Below are positions 45,606 to 54,911 of a stretch of 64,000 bases of DNA, in pieces. Source of the stretch: an uncultured Acidobacteriota bacterium (lineage in GTDB: Bacteria > Acidobacteriota > Blastocatellia > RBC074); assembly GCA_902825875.1 (NCBI GenBank), contig CADECP010000003.1, positions 124,001 to 188,000 on the forward strand. Direction: 5' to 3'. Position 1 is the first letter of the stretch, and every line of letters starts with the position of its first letter. Below the pieces are notes generated by a model, which worked only from the letters and a program-made list of their open reading frames with translations, did no database searches and was not told where the DNA came from. A program made the translations under genes and the position numbers.

Positions 45606-45645
45606 TTTTCAGGCGCAGAAACGGGTTTTCAGGCGCAGAAACGGC
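45606..45645. repeat. Short direct repeat, two copies
   Basis: TTTTCAGGCGCAGAAACGG occurs twice in succession at about 45606-45645. It lies in the 287-base gap (45521-45807) between the start of the giant gene and the 3' end of RNase J; no gene is seen in the gap. Confidence 0.7.
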
Positions 45646-45807
45646 CATCCCCAAGATCGCCCAAAAGAAAAGGGGGAACTGAATAAAGCCAGCATAAATC
45701 TGCCACAGAGCTAAGCGGGCTGAAGTGAAGTAGAAGATTTGCCGACTGTAGAAGGAAAGCCTGTCAATCCGGTCGGAGTTGTTTTTTAGTAGGTTCAGCG
45801 CGCTGAA

Positions 45808-47466
45808 TCAAATTTCCAAAACAACGGGAATAATCATCGGACGGCGTCCGGTTCCGCGTTGAATGTGGCGTTTCAATTCCAGGCGGATTTTTTCCTTGAT
45901 GACAGCCCAATCCGTGCGTTCCTGATGACTGGCATTGGCAATGGTTTCGGCGACGATGACGCGGGCTTTGACCAAAAACTCCGCGCTGTCTTCGCCCAGC
46001 GCCAGACCGCGTTGGATGACTTCGGGTGCGGATTCCAATTCGCCGGAGGTTTTGTTGATCGCCACAATCGGCAACACGATGCCGTCATAAGCCAGATGTT
46101 TGCGGTCGCGCAACACCAGTTCGTCAATTCGCCCGGAGCCGGAATCGTCAATCAACGTTCGACCAACTGTAATCTTTTCGGCAATTTCGGCGCTGTCTTC
46201 GCCAAAGGCAACCACGTCGCCGCTTTCGGCCAGAACGATCTGACTGCGCGGAACTCCCCAACTGCGAGCGGCTTCAGCGTGGCGGTACAACTGGCGAGTT
46301 TCTCCGTGAATCGGAACCAGGAATTTTGGCCGCACGGCGTCGTACATGATTTTCAAATCTTCCTGCCGCCCGTGTCCTGAAACGTGAATGCGCGCGATGC
46401 TGGAATCAATCACGCGGGCGTCTTTTTTGAACAGGTGATTCATCATCCGCGAGATCGTTTTTTCGTTGCCGGGAATCTGCCGCGCCGAAATGACTACGGT
46501 GTCGTTTTTGATAATGCTGGCGTCTTTGTGCTGATCCACAGACATTCGAGCCAGTGCGGACATTGGTTCGCCCTGACTGCCAGTGACCAGCAAACAAACT
46601 TCGTCGCCGGGCATACGTTTGGCCTGATGTGGGCTGACCAGCACGCCGTCATCCACATCCAGATAACCGTATTTCATCGCTACTTCGACGTTGCGAATCA
46701 TGCTGCGCCCAACCAGAGCGACTGCTCGCCCGGATTCAGCCGCCAGATCGAATACGATCTGCAACCGGTGAATGCTGGTTGAAAAACACGACACAATCAG
46801 ACGGCCTGTGGCTTCGTTGAAGATTTTTTCGAACGCCGGAATGACGGCTTTTTCCGAACCTGTGCGGCCTTCGCGTTCGACGTTGGTCGAATCGGCCAGC
46901 AACGCCAGCACGCCTTTATCGCCGAGTTCATTCAACCGTTTCAGGTCAATGGCATCGCCCATCACCGGAGTCAGGTCAACTTTGAAATCGCCGGTGTGAA
47001 TGATGACTCCAACCGGCGTGGTAATCGCCAGCGCCACGCAATCCACCAGCGAATGCGACACGCGCACGAATTCGATTTCAAAATGTCCGAGCTTGAACGG
47101 TTGTTTGGTGTTGATGGTGTGCGTTTGGGTTTTGTCTATCAGGCCGAATTCCTGCAACTTGCCTTCGATCAGGCCGAGCGTGAATTCAGTGCCGTAAATC
47201 GGCACGTTGGCGATTTGCAGCACGAACGGCAATGCGCCGACGTGATCTTCGTGGGCGTGCGTCAGGACGATGGCGGTCAGTTCGTCGCGGTGTTCTTCGA
47301 TGTAGCTGAGATCGGGAATGGCGATGTCTACGCCAAGCAGGTCTTCATCCGGGAACATCATTCCGCAATCCACGACGATCATCTGGTCTTCGTAACGGAA
47401 GACAGTCATGTTCATTCCGAATTGCCCTAAACCGCCGAGAGGTGTGATTTGTAGTTTACTTTCCAT
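45808..47466 (-). CDS. rnj: Ribonuclease J
   Basis: 552 residues, the usual length. A metallo-beta-lactamase fold with beta-CASP domain: [10 protein letters not shown] at residues 69-77 gives the zinc-binding HxHxDH motif, [12 protein letters not shown] supplies another ligand region, [17 protein letters not shown] is the RNase J signature, and [13 protein letters not shown] with LVPIHGE the final metal ligands. It degrades and matures RNA with 5' exonuclease and endonuclease activity, in the cytosol. Members are essential or near-essential where RNase E is absent. It lies 68 bases upstream of rsmA on the minus strand, reading away from it at the 3' side. Confidence 0.97.
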   Translation of the reverse strand: MESKLQITPLGGLGQFGMNMTVFRYEDQMIVVDCGMMFPDEDLLGVDIAIPDLSYIEEHRDELTAIVLTHAHEDHVGALPFVLQIANVPIYGTEFTLGLIEGKLQEFGLIDKTQTHTINTKQPFKLGHFEIEFVRVSHSLVDCVALAITTPVGVIIHTGDFKVDLTPVMGDAIDLKRLNELGDKGVLALLADSTNVEREGRTGSEKAVIPAFEKIFNEATGRLIVSCFSTSIHRLQIVFDLAAESGRAVALVGRSMIRNVEVAMKYGYLDVDDGVLVSPHQAKRMPGDEVCLLVTGSQGEPMSALARMSVDQHKDASIIKNDTVVISARQIPGNEKTISRMMNHLFKKDARVIDSSIARIHVSGHGRQEDLKIMYDAVRPKFLVPIHGETRQLYRHAEAARSWGVPRSQIVLAESGDVVAFGEDSAEIAEKITVGRTLIDDSGSGRIDELVLRDRKHLAYDGIVLPIVAINKTSGELESAPEVIQRGLALGEDSAEFLVKARVIVAETIANASHQERTDWAVIKEKIRLELKRHIQRGTGRRPMIIPVVLEI

Positions 47467-47534
47467 TTGTCAATTTTCGCTTTCTGTTGGTGAAGGCGGA
47501 GTATAGCCGAACCGTCGCTAGCAGCGATAACGGC

Positions 47535-48356
47535 TCAAGCCAGTTGTTGAATTTTGTCCGTCAGCCGAGCCAGTTCGGCAATCGTCAAGGTTTCCGCTCT
47601 TCGCTGAGGATCGAGTTCCGCCGAATCCAAAACCGGTTTGATCTGCTCTGCCGATGCCAATCCCAACCGAATCCATCCTGCACGCAAATTGTTGTGAATC
47701 GTTTTTCGCCGTTGCGCGAACAAGGTTTTCGTCAATTCAATAAAAAGATTTTCGTCGCCAACCGCCGCCGCGGTTTGAGGCCGAACTTTCAGCCGAACGA
47801 TGCTGGAAACGACTTTCGGCACAGGACGAAATGCGCTGGGTGGCACGTCAAACAAATGTTCAGCTTCGCAATAAAGCTGCACCAGCACGGACAGAAAGCC
47901 ATATTCTTTGCCGCCCGGCGTGGCCGTGATGCGTTCGACGACCTCGCGTTGCAGCATCAAAGTCATTTCGGTGACGCAGCGCCGGTGTTCGATCAACCGC
48001 TGCAAAATCGGCGTGGAAATGTTGTACGGCAAATTGGCGACTACGCGCGCCGTCGAGGCCGGAGCAATAATCTGGCAGAAATCCACTTTCAAAGCGTCGG
48101 CTTCGATCAGTTTGAAATTCGCGCGATTGGCAAAACTGACGGTCAGCGGCGCAATCAGATCGCGGTCAACTTCGATGGCGACGATTTGCGAGCCGCTTTC
48201 GACCAGCAATTCGGTCAACGCGCCGTAACCCGGCCCGATTTCCAAAATGGTTTCCTCCGGCGTTGGCTTTACCGAAGCGGCAATGCGGTCGCAGTACTGA
48301 GATTTGACCAGAAAATTTTGTCCGAAACGGCGTTTGGCTTTTTGATAATTGGACAT
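47535..48356 (-). CDS. rsmA: 16S rRNA dimethyladenosine transferase
   Basis: 273 residues. [19 protein letters not shown] (first part quoted) opens the protein; [15 protein letters not shown] is the S-adenosylmethionine loop, [10 protein letters not shown] the adjacent acidic motif, and [14 protein letters not shown] contains the NLPY catalytic motif of N6-adenine methyltransferases. It dimethylates two adjacent adenosines near the 3' end of 16S rRNA during 30S assembly. The start codon lies two bases after the stop of a DUF2442 gene (TGAccATG), so its translation may now depend on that gene. Confidence 0.97.
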   Translation of the reverse strand: MSNYQKAKRRFGQNFLVKSQYCDRIAASVKPTPEETILEIGPGYGALTELLVESGSQIVAIEVDRDLIAPLTVSFANRANFKLIEADALKVDFCQIIAPASTARVVANLPYNISTPILQRLIEHRRCVTEMTLMLQREVVERITATPGGKEYGFLSVLVQLYCEAEHLFDVPPSAFRPVPKVVSSIVRLKVRPQTAAAVGDENLFIELTKTLFAQRRKTIHNNLRAGWIRLGLASAEQIKPVLDSAELDPQRRAETLTIAELARLTDKIQQLA

Positions 48357-48358
48357 GG

Positions 48359-48826
48359 TCAGGCCACTTGGCGAATTCGCTTTCGACCATTGGTTGATGA
48401 GGTTTTGGCAGTTGGCGAAGTTCTGGTGCGAGTCTGGTGCCGCGCAGATGGTTTGTTTTCTGCCAGCAATTCAGGCAATCGTTCCATCCATTTTTTCGTC
48501 CCGAATCGGCCTTCGAGCAGACCGCCAACAGTGAAATCCACATCCAGCTTTGACCAATGTAACGTTGCGCCGCGCGGCCCAAGCTTCACTTTGGCGATCA
48601 ACTCCGGCGCTGCGCCGCGCAAACCTTGAATCAAATCGCAAGGCGCAATGAAGGTCGCACCGTTTTTTAGCTCCAGCACCAACCGATTAGCTTTCTGATC
48701 GTAGCGCGCCGACGAAGCACGAATTTCCGTCTTCATCGCCTCCTCGCCGCGTCGCGTGGCTTCTTCAATTTCGCGCAGCAATTCGTTTTCATCCACTTCC
48801 CATTTACCAAGTTTGATCTTAGCCAT
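48359..48826 (-). CDS. DUF2442 family protein
   Basis: 155 residues. The family core is at residues about 50-120 ([27 protein letters not shown] in part; [24 protein letters not shown]), preceded by an extra helical N-terminus ([17 protein letters not shown]) and followed by a Thr/Ser/Arg-rich tail not usual for the family. GAGAGAA before the ATG is a ribosome-binding site. It overlaps the end of the DUF4160 frame by eight bases, and DUF4160-DUF2442 pairs recur in bacteria with a toxin-antitoxin-like layout. DUF2442 is often described as the nucleic-acid-binding partner. Its partner here is frameshifted. Confidence 0.8.
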   Translation of the reverse strand: MAKIKLGKWEVDENELLREIEEATRRGEEAMKTEIRASSARYDQKANRLVLELKNGATFIAPCDLIQGLRGAAPELIAKVKLGPRGATLHWSKLDVDFTVGGLLEGRFGTKKWMERLPELLAENKPSARHQTRTRTSPTAKTSSTNGRKRIRQVA

Positions 48827-49060
48827 GAATTTCTCTCCATTGCTCCAACAAATAGGTTTGATGAGCGGCCGCGATTTGCAGAGCTTTGATAACGTCGGCA
48901 GTCGCCATTCCTTTGTTCTCACGGGTTGAGACTCGATGATTTTCGTCGCCAAGATTGATAATAACCTGTTGCCCGCTTTGAAAACATGAGTATGGGGCGG
49001 CTCGTGATCGAGCGTAAACACCTGAAATCTGAACCCGTTTTTTCTCAGCACCGTTGGCAT
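48819..49060 (-). pseudogene. DUF4160 family gene with a one-base frameshift
   Basis: From ATG 49060 the frame gives MPTVLRKNGFRFQVF and DHEPPHTHVFKAG, the start of DUF4160, then leaves the family sequence. The next frame carries on with QQVIINLGDENHR, NKGMATADVIKAL and the canonical end [10 protein letters not shown], stopping at 48819. The break is at a run of three C on the plus strand (48972-48974); one more base would restore a complete protein of about 80 residues. So either a recent inactivating deletion or a sequence error. The length and both ends are otherwise normal. The frame end overlaps the DUF2442 start, as in intact pairs. Confidence 0.8.
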
Positions 49061-49092
49061 CGGCGGTCAGCATACGCCGAAGCGGTTGTTTT

Positions 49093-50211
49093 TCAAGCTT
49101 TCGGATAACCTGTCACTTCCAAATCGTCGCCGAGTTGCCGAACGACCAAATTCTCCAGTTCGACAACATCGCTGAGCCGCGCGAAACCTTCGCCGCCGAT
49201 GGCCGAAACGGCTTCGCGCCCGCCGATAATTTTCGGCGCAATGAAAAATGTCGCTTTATCAATCAACCGCTGTTCGATGAACGAAGCGGCGACGGTCGCT
49301 CCACCTTCGACAATCAAACTCGTCACTTGCCGTTCAGCCAGCGCGCTGAGCACTTGCGGCAAATTCAACTTACCGGATTGCGATTCGACGCTTTCGACGC
49401 TGATGACCGTCGCGCCGCGTTCGGTCAATTCCCTGCTGCGTTCCGTCGAATGGTGTTTCTGAGTTGTGAAAATCACCAGAGGAAATTCGTCCGCCGATTG
49501 CACCAACTGCGAATTCAGCGGAGTTCGCAAGCTTGCATCCAGCACCACTCTGACCAAAGGCTTTCGGCGCGGTTGGCCGGTTCGTTCCGTCAGCAGCGGA
49601 TCGTCGGCCAACACGGTTCCAATGCCGACCAGAATCGCATCGTATTCGTGCCGCAACGTTTGCGAAGCCGCACGCGCCGATTCGCCAGTAATCCATTTCG
49701 ACTCGCCGGTGCGCGTGGCGATGCGGCCATCCAGCGAACAGGCGGTTTTCATAAGAACGAACGGCCACCCGGTGGCGACGAATTTGGAATACTTTTCGTT
49801 CAATTGCCGAGCTTCGCGTTCCAACACATTGGTAACGACTTCAATTCCGGCGGCGCGCAATTGCTCGAAGCCTCGCCCGTTGACGCGCGGATTCGGGTCA
49901 ACCATCGAAGCTACCACTCGCCGCACTCCCGCTTCGATCAACGCTTGCGCACAAGGCGGCGTGCGCTTGCCTTCGCCATGGTGCGCGCACGGTTCCAGAT
50001 TGACGTAGACCGTCGCGCCGCGCGCGCGTTCGCCTGCTTCTTCCAACGCCCAGATTTCAGCGTGTTTCAGTTCGTCGTACCGGTGAAACCCGCGCCCGAC
50101 GATTTCACCGTCTTTGACGATGACCGAACCGACCAGCGGATTGGGGCTAACCAGCCCTTTGCCTTGCCTGGCCAATTCAAGCGTTTGCTGAATGAATTCG
50201 TAATCGTTCAT
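49093..50211 (-). CDS. ribD: Riboflavin biosynthesis protein RibD (deaminase-reductase)
   Basis: 372 residues. N-terminal cytidine-deaminase-like domain: [13 protein letters not shown] carries the zinc histidine and catalytic glutamate, and [17 protein letters not shown] the two zinc cysteines, with a three to four residue insert (GEGK) between His-His-Gly and Arg compared with the compact form. C-terminal reductase domain ([17 protein letters not shown]-like, here [51 protein letters not shown]). It converts the GTP cyclohydrolase product to 5-amino-6-ribitylaminouracil phosphate in two steps. ATG 50211 gives the normal length; 13 upstream residues in the same frame lie in a repeat. Confidence 0.97.
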   Translation of the reverse strand: MNDYEFIQQTLELARQGKGLVSPNPLVGSVIVKDGEIVGRGFHRYDELKHAEIWALEEAGERARGATVYVNLEPCAHHGEGKRTPPCAQALIEAGVRRVVASMVDPNPRVNGRGFEQLRAAGIEVVTNVLEREARQLNEKYSKFVATGWPFVLMKTACSLDGRIATRTGESKWITGESARAASQTLRHEYDAILVGIGTVLADDPLLTERTGQPRRKPLVRVVLDASLRTPLNSQLVQSADEFPLVIFTTQKHHSTERSRELTERGATVISVESVESQSGKLNLPQVLSALAERQVTSLIVEGGATVAASFIEQRLIDKATFFIAPKIIGGREAVSAIGGEGFARLSDVVELENLVVRQLGDDLEVTGYPKA

Positions 50212-50214
50212 CGG

Positions 50215-50311
50215 AAAATCAAAAGGCAAAAGGCAAATATCAAAAAGCAAAAGTCAAAGTAGCAACTTCCGCCCTTTGCCTTTTGACTTTTGATATTTGC
50301 CTTTTGATTTT
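50215..50311. repeat. A/T-rich inverted repeat between ribD and ftsY
   Basis: Left arm about 50215-50259 and right arm 50274-50311 are imperfect inverse copies built of AAAGGCAAA- and AAAGTCAAA-type blocks. It could form a hairpin in the ftsY-ribD spacer. Confidence 0.7.
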
Positions 50312-50324
50312 CACTGCTTCGCGG

Positions 50325-51506
50325 CTATTCAAACAAACCTTCCACGTAAGCCTTCGGATCGAACACGACCAGATCGTCGGCCTGTTCGCCTATGCCGCAG
50401 TATCGAATCGGCAAGTTCAATTCCTTGGCGATGGCGACGGCAATCCCACCTTTGGCCGTGCCGTCGAGTTTGGTCAGCACCAGCCCGGTGATGTCGGCGG
50501 CTTTCATAAATTCGCGCGCCTGGCTCAATCCGTTTTGCCCAGTGACGGCGTCAACCACCAACAGAACTTCATGCGGGGCGCCGGGGACTTCGCGCCCGGC
50601 GATGCGTTTCATTTTTTCGAGTTCAGCCATCAAGTTGGCTTTGTTATGCAACCGTCCGGCGGTGTCAACAATCAGCACATCTGCGTTGCGCGCTTTCGCA
50701 GCTTTCAGCGAATCGAACAACACCGCCGCCGGATCGGTTCCCTGCTTTTGTTGGATCAACGGAACTCCGGCGCGTTCCGCCCAGATCGCCAGTTGATCCG
50801 AAGCCGCTGCGCGAAAGGTGTCGGCGGCGCAAATCAAAATCTCGTTGCCTTCGGCTTTGATGCGCTGAGCCAGTTTGCCAATCGTAGTGGTTTTGCCGAC
50901 TCCGTTGACGCCGACGATCATCATCACATAAGGCCGCACGTCGTCAGGCACGGCAAGTTCAGAAGCGACTCCGCGCGCGTGTTCGGCAGCTTCCAGAATG
51001 TCCAGCAGATGCTGTTTGATCGTTCGCTTCAGTTCGTCTGTGTCGTTCAGCATTTGACGATCAACCTGCTTGCGGACGTTTTCGATGATTTCCATCGTCG
51101 TTTGCACACCGATGTCCGCGCCGATCAAGGCTTCTTCCAATTCTTCCAGCGTCGTGGCGTCAATCTGCTTTTTGCCTTTGACGACGTCTTCCAACCGCGA
51201 AGCGATGTTTTCGCGCGTCGAAGAAATTGCTTTGCGGAACCGCTTCATGAATCCTTCGTCTTCGGCAGTTTCTTCAACCGGCGAAGCAACTACAACCGGC
51301 GGCGTTTGCGGAGGCGTAGCAGTCACAACCGCAGGAGTTTGCGGTTGCGGCGGTTCAACCGGTTTGACTTCGACGACAACCGGAGTCGGTTCTACCTTCT
51401 CAACAGGTTTTTCGACTACTGGCTCGGCAACTTGTTCAACGACAGGTTCGTCCGCGCCGCTTAAATTCAACGAGATGAAATCGCTTTTTTTCCGCTTCCA
51501 AAACAT
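50325..51506 (-). CDS. ftsY: Signal recognition particle receptor FtsY
   Basis: 393 residues. The N-terminal about 90 residues are acidic, proline/valine-rich ([15 protein letters not shown]) as in the variable A region of FtsY. The NG domain follows: [17 protein letters not shown] near residue 195 is the P-loop, [13 protein letters not shown] the insertion-box region, [14 protein letters not shown] the G3 motif and [11 protein letters not shown] the G4 motif. It docks ribosome-SRP complexes at the membrane for co-translational insertion. The essential gene stands alone on the minus strand; the start at ATG 51506 has no strong ribosome-binding site nearby. Confidence 0.97.
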   Translation of the reverse strand: MFWKRKKSDFISLNLSGADEPVVEQVAEPVVEKPVEKVEPTPVVVEVKPVEPPQPQTPAVVTATPPQTPPVVVASPVEETAEDEGFMKRFRKAISSTRENIASRLEDVVKGKKQIDATTLEELEEALIGADIGVQTTMEIIENVRKQVDRQMLNDTDELKRTIKQHLLDILEAAEHARGVASELAVPDDVRPYVMMIVGVNGVGKTTTIGKLAQRIKAEGNEILICAADTFRAAASDQLAIWAERAGVPLIQQKQGTDPAAVLFDSLKAAKARNADVLIVDTAGRLHNKANLMAELEKMKRIAGREVPGAPHEVLLVVDAVTGQNGLSQAREFMKAADITGLVLTKLDGTAKGGIAVAIAKELNLPIRYCGIGEQADDLVVFDPKAYVEGLFE

Positions 51507-51548
51507 AAGTCAATCACTCAATTCAAAATCGAAAATTCAAAAATGGCA

Positions 51549-52751
51549 CTAATCGCCAACCGCCATCGCTTCATGCACGCGCATTCGCGCGACGGTTTCG
51601 TCTTTCGGGTAACGCCACAACAACGCAGCCGAAGCCAGTGGCAACACAGACACTGCCAACAACGCATTGAAAAAGCCAACCCGGTCGCTGAGCATTCCGG
51701 TCAGCGGAGCCATCAGCGCGCCCGCTCCCCAGGCAAATCCCATCATCAATGCCGACACAGTGCTGGCTCCGCCCGGAACCATTCGCTGAGCCATCACCAC
51801 GCTGATCGGAATCGGCAAATTCAACATCGTGCCGCCCAGCATCAACAACGAATAACTGGCCAAACCAGTTGTCAAAAACGCCCCGACCAGCAACGGCGTA
51901 GCGATCAACATCGCCAGCATCGTCACGCGCCGAGCGCCAAATCGGTCAGCCAACGCTCCGCCGAAAAAGCCTCCGATGCCGCCAAACAAAATGAAACCCG
52001 CCAGCACCCAGCTTCGCCCGTTGTCGGTCATGCCGTTGCTTTGCAGCGCGAAAGGCAAAAAAGTCTGCACGCTGACCGATACCGCCGAACGCAACACGAC
52101 GGCGAAATACAACAACGTCAGCGGCGCCCACACCGCGCGCAAAGATTCTTTCAAACTCGGAGCGTCTTCGGCGCGTTCGATGCGTTCCAGCGGCGGGCAA
52201 TACTGAAGCATCAACAGCCAGACGGCTACGCCCCAGCCCATCGTGTACCAACTGTTTTCCAGGCCGAACAAACTGACGGCGGCGGCAATCAAAATCGGCC
52301 CCATCGCATACCCGACGGTTCCTGCCGACGAAAACACGCTCATCACCATGCCTTGATGCTTTCCAAGTCCGTCTGCCGAAGCCGCCCGCGAAACCATCGC
52401 CGCGCTTTGCGGATGAAAAGCTCCAACGCCGATGCCGCCAAGCACGACAAACATCATCAACATCGGCAAGCTGGTCGCCGTTCCCAGCAACGACAAAAAC
52501 ACCGCCGCGACCAGAGGGCCGAACACCGCCATCGAACGTTTCAAATACCGATCTGAAATCATGCCGTAAACCGGTTGCATCAACGACGAGCTAATCATCA
52601 ACAGCGGCGTCAGCAATCCGGCTTGCGCCGGTTTCAGCCCCAACCGCACGGTCATGATCGGCAACAACTGAAACAGAAAGCTGGAATACGAATCCAGCAC
52701 GGCGTGAGTCGTCGAAAGCAACACAATAGTGGTTTTGGCTTGTTTGTTCAT
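51549..52751 (-). CDS. Fsr-like major facilitator transporter
   Basis: 400 residues with about twelve hydrophobic segments. The opening [19 protein letters not shown] and [17 protein letters not shown] are typical of the fosmidomycin-resistance (Fsr) branch of the [14 protein letters not shown] and similar loops mark the second half. It is likely an inner-membrane proton-driven exporter of a small organic compound; the natural substrate is unknown. Its start codon lies immediately downstream of a repeat element (52754-52883), and no ribosome-binding site is visible, so the repeat has replaced the normal leader. Confidence 0.88.
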   Translation of the reverse strand: MNKQAKTTIVLLSTTHAVLDSYSSFLFQLLPIMTVRLGLKPAQAGLLTPLLMISSSLMQPVYGMISDRYLKRSMAVFGPLVAAVFLSLLGTATSLPMLMMFVVLGGIGVGAFHPQSAAMVSRAASADGLGKHQGMVMSVFSSAGTVGYAMGPILIAAAVSLFGLENSWYTMGWGVAVWLLMLQYCPPLERIERAEDAPSLKESLRAVWAPLTLLYFAVVLRSAVSVSVQTFLPFALQSNGMTDNGRSWVLAGFILFGGIGGFFGGALADRFGARRVTMLAMLIATPLLVGAFLTTGLASYSLLMLGGTMLNLPIPISVVMAQRMVPGGASTVSALMMGFAWGAGALMAPLTGMLSDRVGFFNALLAVSVLPLASAALLWRYPKDETVARMRVHEAMAVGD

Positions 52752-52753
52752 AA

Positions 52754-52883
52754 ATCACAAAAAGCCGGTACGGAACCGGGAGCGGTAGCGACCGGGCAGA
52801 GATCACAAAAAGCCGGTACTGAACCGGGAGGTAGCGACCGGGCAGAGATTTACCCAGTCGCTACCGCTCCCGGTTCCGTACCG
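52754..52883. repeat. Direct plus inverted repeat element
   Basis: Two direct copies (52754-52801 and 52802-52847) share ATCACAAAAAGCCGGTAC and GTAGCGACCGGGCAGAG. A perfect 27-base inverse of part of copy 1 (52766-52792) lies at 52857-52883 and supplies the last codons and stop of the hydrolase gene at 52861. The element lies between that gene and the Fsr-like gene. Confidence 0.85.
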
Positions 52884-53613
52884 CAGTCTCGATAAATGTC
52901 TCGAAGATCGCTTGCGATAGTTTGTCCTGTTGCCAGGCGATTTCAGGATGCCATTGCACGCCAAGCACCAACCGATCCGCGCGATCATCAATGACGGCTT
53001 CGATCACGCCATCGGGCGAAGTACCGATCACGCGCAAGTTGCGACCGAGTTTGGCGACGGCTTGGTGATGACTGCTGTTGACGCGAACGGTTTCGGTTCC
53101 GGCCAATTGCGCCAGCAGCGAATCCGCCTCCAATCGAACGCTATGCGATGGACGATAATAAACCTGCCCTTGTTCGTGTTTGATCGGATTGGCGATTTGC
53201 GATTCGATGTCTTGAATCAAAGTTCCTCCGCGCGAAACGTTCAGCGATTGCATGCCGAAACAAATCGCCAGCACAGGCAAAACCCGCGCTTCGGCCAGTT
53301 CCAGCAACAACAAATCCGTCTGGTCGCGTTCGGGAAACACCGGACCGAGTTTCGTATGCGGCTCTTCGCCATACAACGCCGGATCGAGATCGCTGTTGCT
53401 GCCGGACAAAACCAAACCATCCAACCGATCACACAACGCCGCCAGATATTCGCGGCGAGGAATCAACGGAATATGAATCGGAATTCCGCCCGCCGCCTCG
53501 ATGGCTTCGGAGTAATACCGCCGAAGATAGAAAGTGTCTTCGGCGTTCAACCGTTCCGTGATGCCGATCAGCGGACGATTTGTCGAATTGTTCGTGGAAT
53601 TCGCACCCGGCAA
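52861..53613 (-). CDS. Class I glutamine-amidotransferase-like hydrolase (PuuD/peptidase C26 type)
   Basis: 250 residues. [16 protein letters not shown] carries the nucleophile cysteine at residue 118, and [11 protein letters not shown] the catalytic histidine and glutamate; the opening [18 protein letters not shown] and [22 protein letters not shown] match gamma-glutamyl-gamma-aminobutyrate hydrolases. The usual C-R-G-x-Q is C-F-G-M-Q here. Likely hydrolyses a gamma-glutamyl amide in the cytosol. The last residues (AVRNRER) and stop are encoded by the inverted repeat, so the native C-terminus may have been replaced. No ribosome-binding site is strong. Confidence 0.85.
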   Translation of the reverse strand: MPGANSTNNSTNRPLIGITERLNAEDTFYLRRYYSEAIEAAGGIPIHIPLIPRREYLAALCDRLDGLVLSGSNSDLDPALYGEEPHTKLGPVFPERDQTDLLLLELAEARVLPVLAICFGMQSLNVSRGGTLIQDIESQIANPIKHEQGQVYYRPSHSVRLEADSLLAQLAGTETVRVNSSHHQAVAKLGRNLRVIGTSPDGVIEAVIDDRADRLVLGVQWHPEIAWQQDKLSQAIFETFIETAVRNRER

Positions 53614-53688
53614 GTGGTGTTGACTCCTTCAGCGAGGAAACATTGAGTCAGTAAGCCGGGAGTGTAAGCGTCGGTCTTGAGGCTTGTC

Positions 53689-53725
53689 AAAAATGGCGGC
53701 TGGTTCGTCATAGCCGCCATTTTTT
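53689..53725 (-). terminator. Rho-independent terminator, works in both directions
   Basis: AAAATGGCGGCT (53690-53701) pairs with AGCCGCCATTTT (53712-53723) around a 10-base loop, with T or A runs on both sides. On the minus strand it lies after the stop of the TIM-barrel gene (53740) and ends that operon. Confidence 0.85.
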
Positions 53726-53739
53726 CGGCAAAAGAATCG

Positions 53740-54843
53740 TTAGGCAATCAGATTCTTTTCGTTGACATAACGCACGCAAGCAACAACGTTGTCGAGTTCG
53801 ACTTTGGCTCTGGCTTCGGGCGAAAGCTGTTCAACCGTCGGCAGCGGCGAACGGCTGGAATGATCTCGCACCAAACGAAACGTTTGCGCCAGGAATTTGC
53901 CGTTGCGTTCCGGGAACGTTTCCCAAAACTGTTTGGTCATGCAAGGCACTTTCAGCGGATCGCGCGTAATCATTTCCAGCGAGAACTTGGTCTTCGGATT
54001 GGCCTTTTGAATGATCGAAACGATCTTCGGCAAATCCAGCATTCCCTGCCCCAACACGACTTCGGAAAGCAGAAAACCGTCCTGGTAAGACTGCACAGCC
54101 ATGTCTTTGATGTGCGTGGATTTCGCATATCTGGCCAAACCTTCGATCAGTTCAATCGGATCGTCGAGCAGTGCGATGTTGTTTCCGAAATCCAGACACA
54201 CTTGCAGATATTCGCTCTGGTAGGTTCTGAGCAGCCGCAGAAAATCTTCCAGCGTCCAGTCTTTGTGATTTTCCAGCGCAACGACGACTTTGTGCTTTTC
54301 GATCACCGGCATTGCCAACCGCAAAGCGTCGTGCGTTTGATCCACCCACTTTTTCCAGTCGGCCAGCGAAGGAAAGGTTTCGTATCGTCGCCCGCTCAAC
54401 ATCGCCGCGCGAACGACGGTGACTCCGGCGGCTTTGGCATCGGAAAGACCTTTTTCCAAAGCAGTCATATCGCCGTTGCGCGGAATCGAAACCATGCCTT
54501 CCAGATACATGCCCAGCTCTTCAGCACGAGCGCGCAACTTGGTCAAATCACCATTAAGCGAAGTTTGCACGCCTCCGGCTCCTAGCTGGTGGCATTTTTC
54601 CAAAAACTCCAAAGCATCACGTTGGCGAAATCGCCCGCCACCGCCTTGCGCGGCATTTGCGGCCGTCGCCGCGCTGGCCGGGGGAGCCGCGCCAATTTGC
54701 GTGCCCATAAACGACGTGGACGCGATGCCCATTTTGCTGAGCGGCGCATTGGCAAACAGTTTTGGCGACAATGCAGCAACCGCCAGCGGCGCGACGGTTT
54801 GTTTGAAAAAATCTCTTCGAGAAACGGAGAGAGTCGAATTCAT
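53740..54843 (-). CDS. Xylose-isomerase-like TIM-barrel protein with Tat signal
   Basis: 367 residues from ATG 54843. SVSRRDFFKQTVAPLAVAAL is a twin-arginine signal. The mature part is a sugar-phosphate isomerase/epimerase (AP endonuclease 2) type barrel: VVRAAMLSG, KHKVVVALENHKDW with a metal glutamate, EYLQVCLDFGNN with aspartate, and KSTHIKDMAV with a histidine. The upstream 20 codons in the same frame are repeat DNA and are excluded. It is the last gene of the minus-strand run of esterases and receptor; a role in sugar or sugar-acid turnover is probable. Confidence 0.85.
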   Translation of the reverse strand: MNSTLSVSRRDFFKQTVAPLAVAALSPKLFANAPLSKMGIASTSFMGTQIGAAPPASAATAANAAQGGGGRFRQRDALEFLEKCHQLGAGGVQTSLNGDLTKLRARAEELGMYLEGMVSIPRNGDMTALEKGLSDAKAAGVTVVRAAMLSGRRYETFPSLADWKKWVDQTHDALRLAMPVIEKHKVVVALENHKDWTLEDFLRLLRTYQSEYLQVCLDFGNNIALLDDPIELIEGLARYAKSTHIKDMAVQSYQDGFLLSEVVLGQGMLDLPKIVSIIQKANPKTKFSLEMITRDPLKVPCMTKQFWETFPERNGKFLAQTFRLVRDHSSRSPLPTVEQLSPEARAKVELDNVVACVRYVNEKNLIA

Positions 54844-54860
54844 CGGAAATTTCTCCTTTG

Positions 54861-54892
54861 GTGTAGAGACGCAAAATTTTGCGTCTCTACAC
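54861..54892. repeat. Perfect 32-base palindrome
   Basis: GTGTAGAGACGCAAAA at 54861-54876 is followed directly by its exact reverse complement at 54877-54892. This type of CGTCTCTAC palindrome is known as a dispersed repeat in other bacteria. It lies about 18 bases upstream of the TIM-barrel gene start. Confidence 0.9.
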
Positions 54893-54911
54893 TTGTATGA
54901 CATTCCTGTTC

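Noticed and set aside
45794-45807. TTCAGCGCGCTGAA palindrome as terminator of RNase J
   Set aside because: The stem is perfect but no T run follows on the minus strand.
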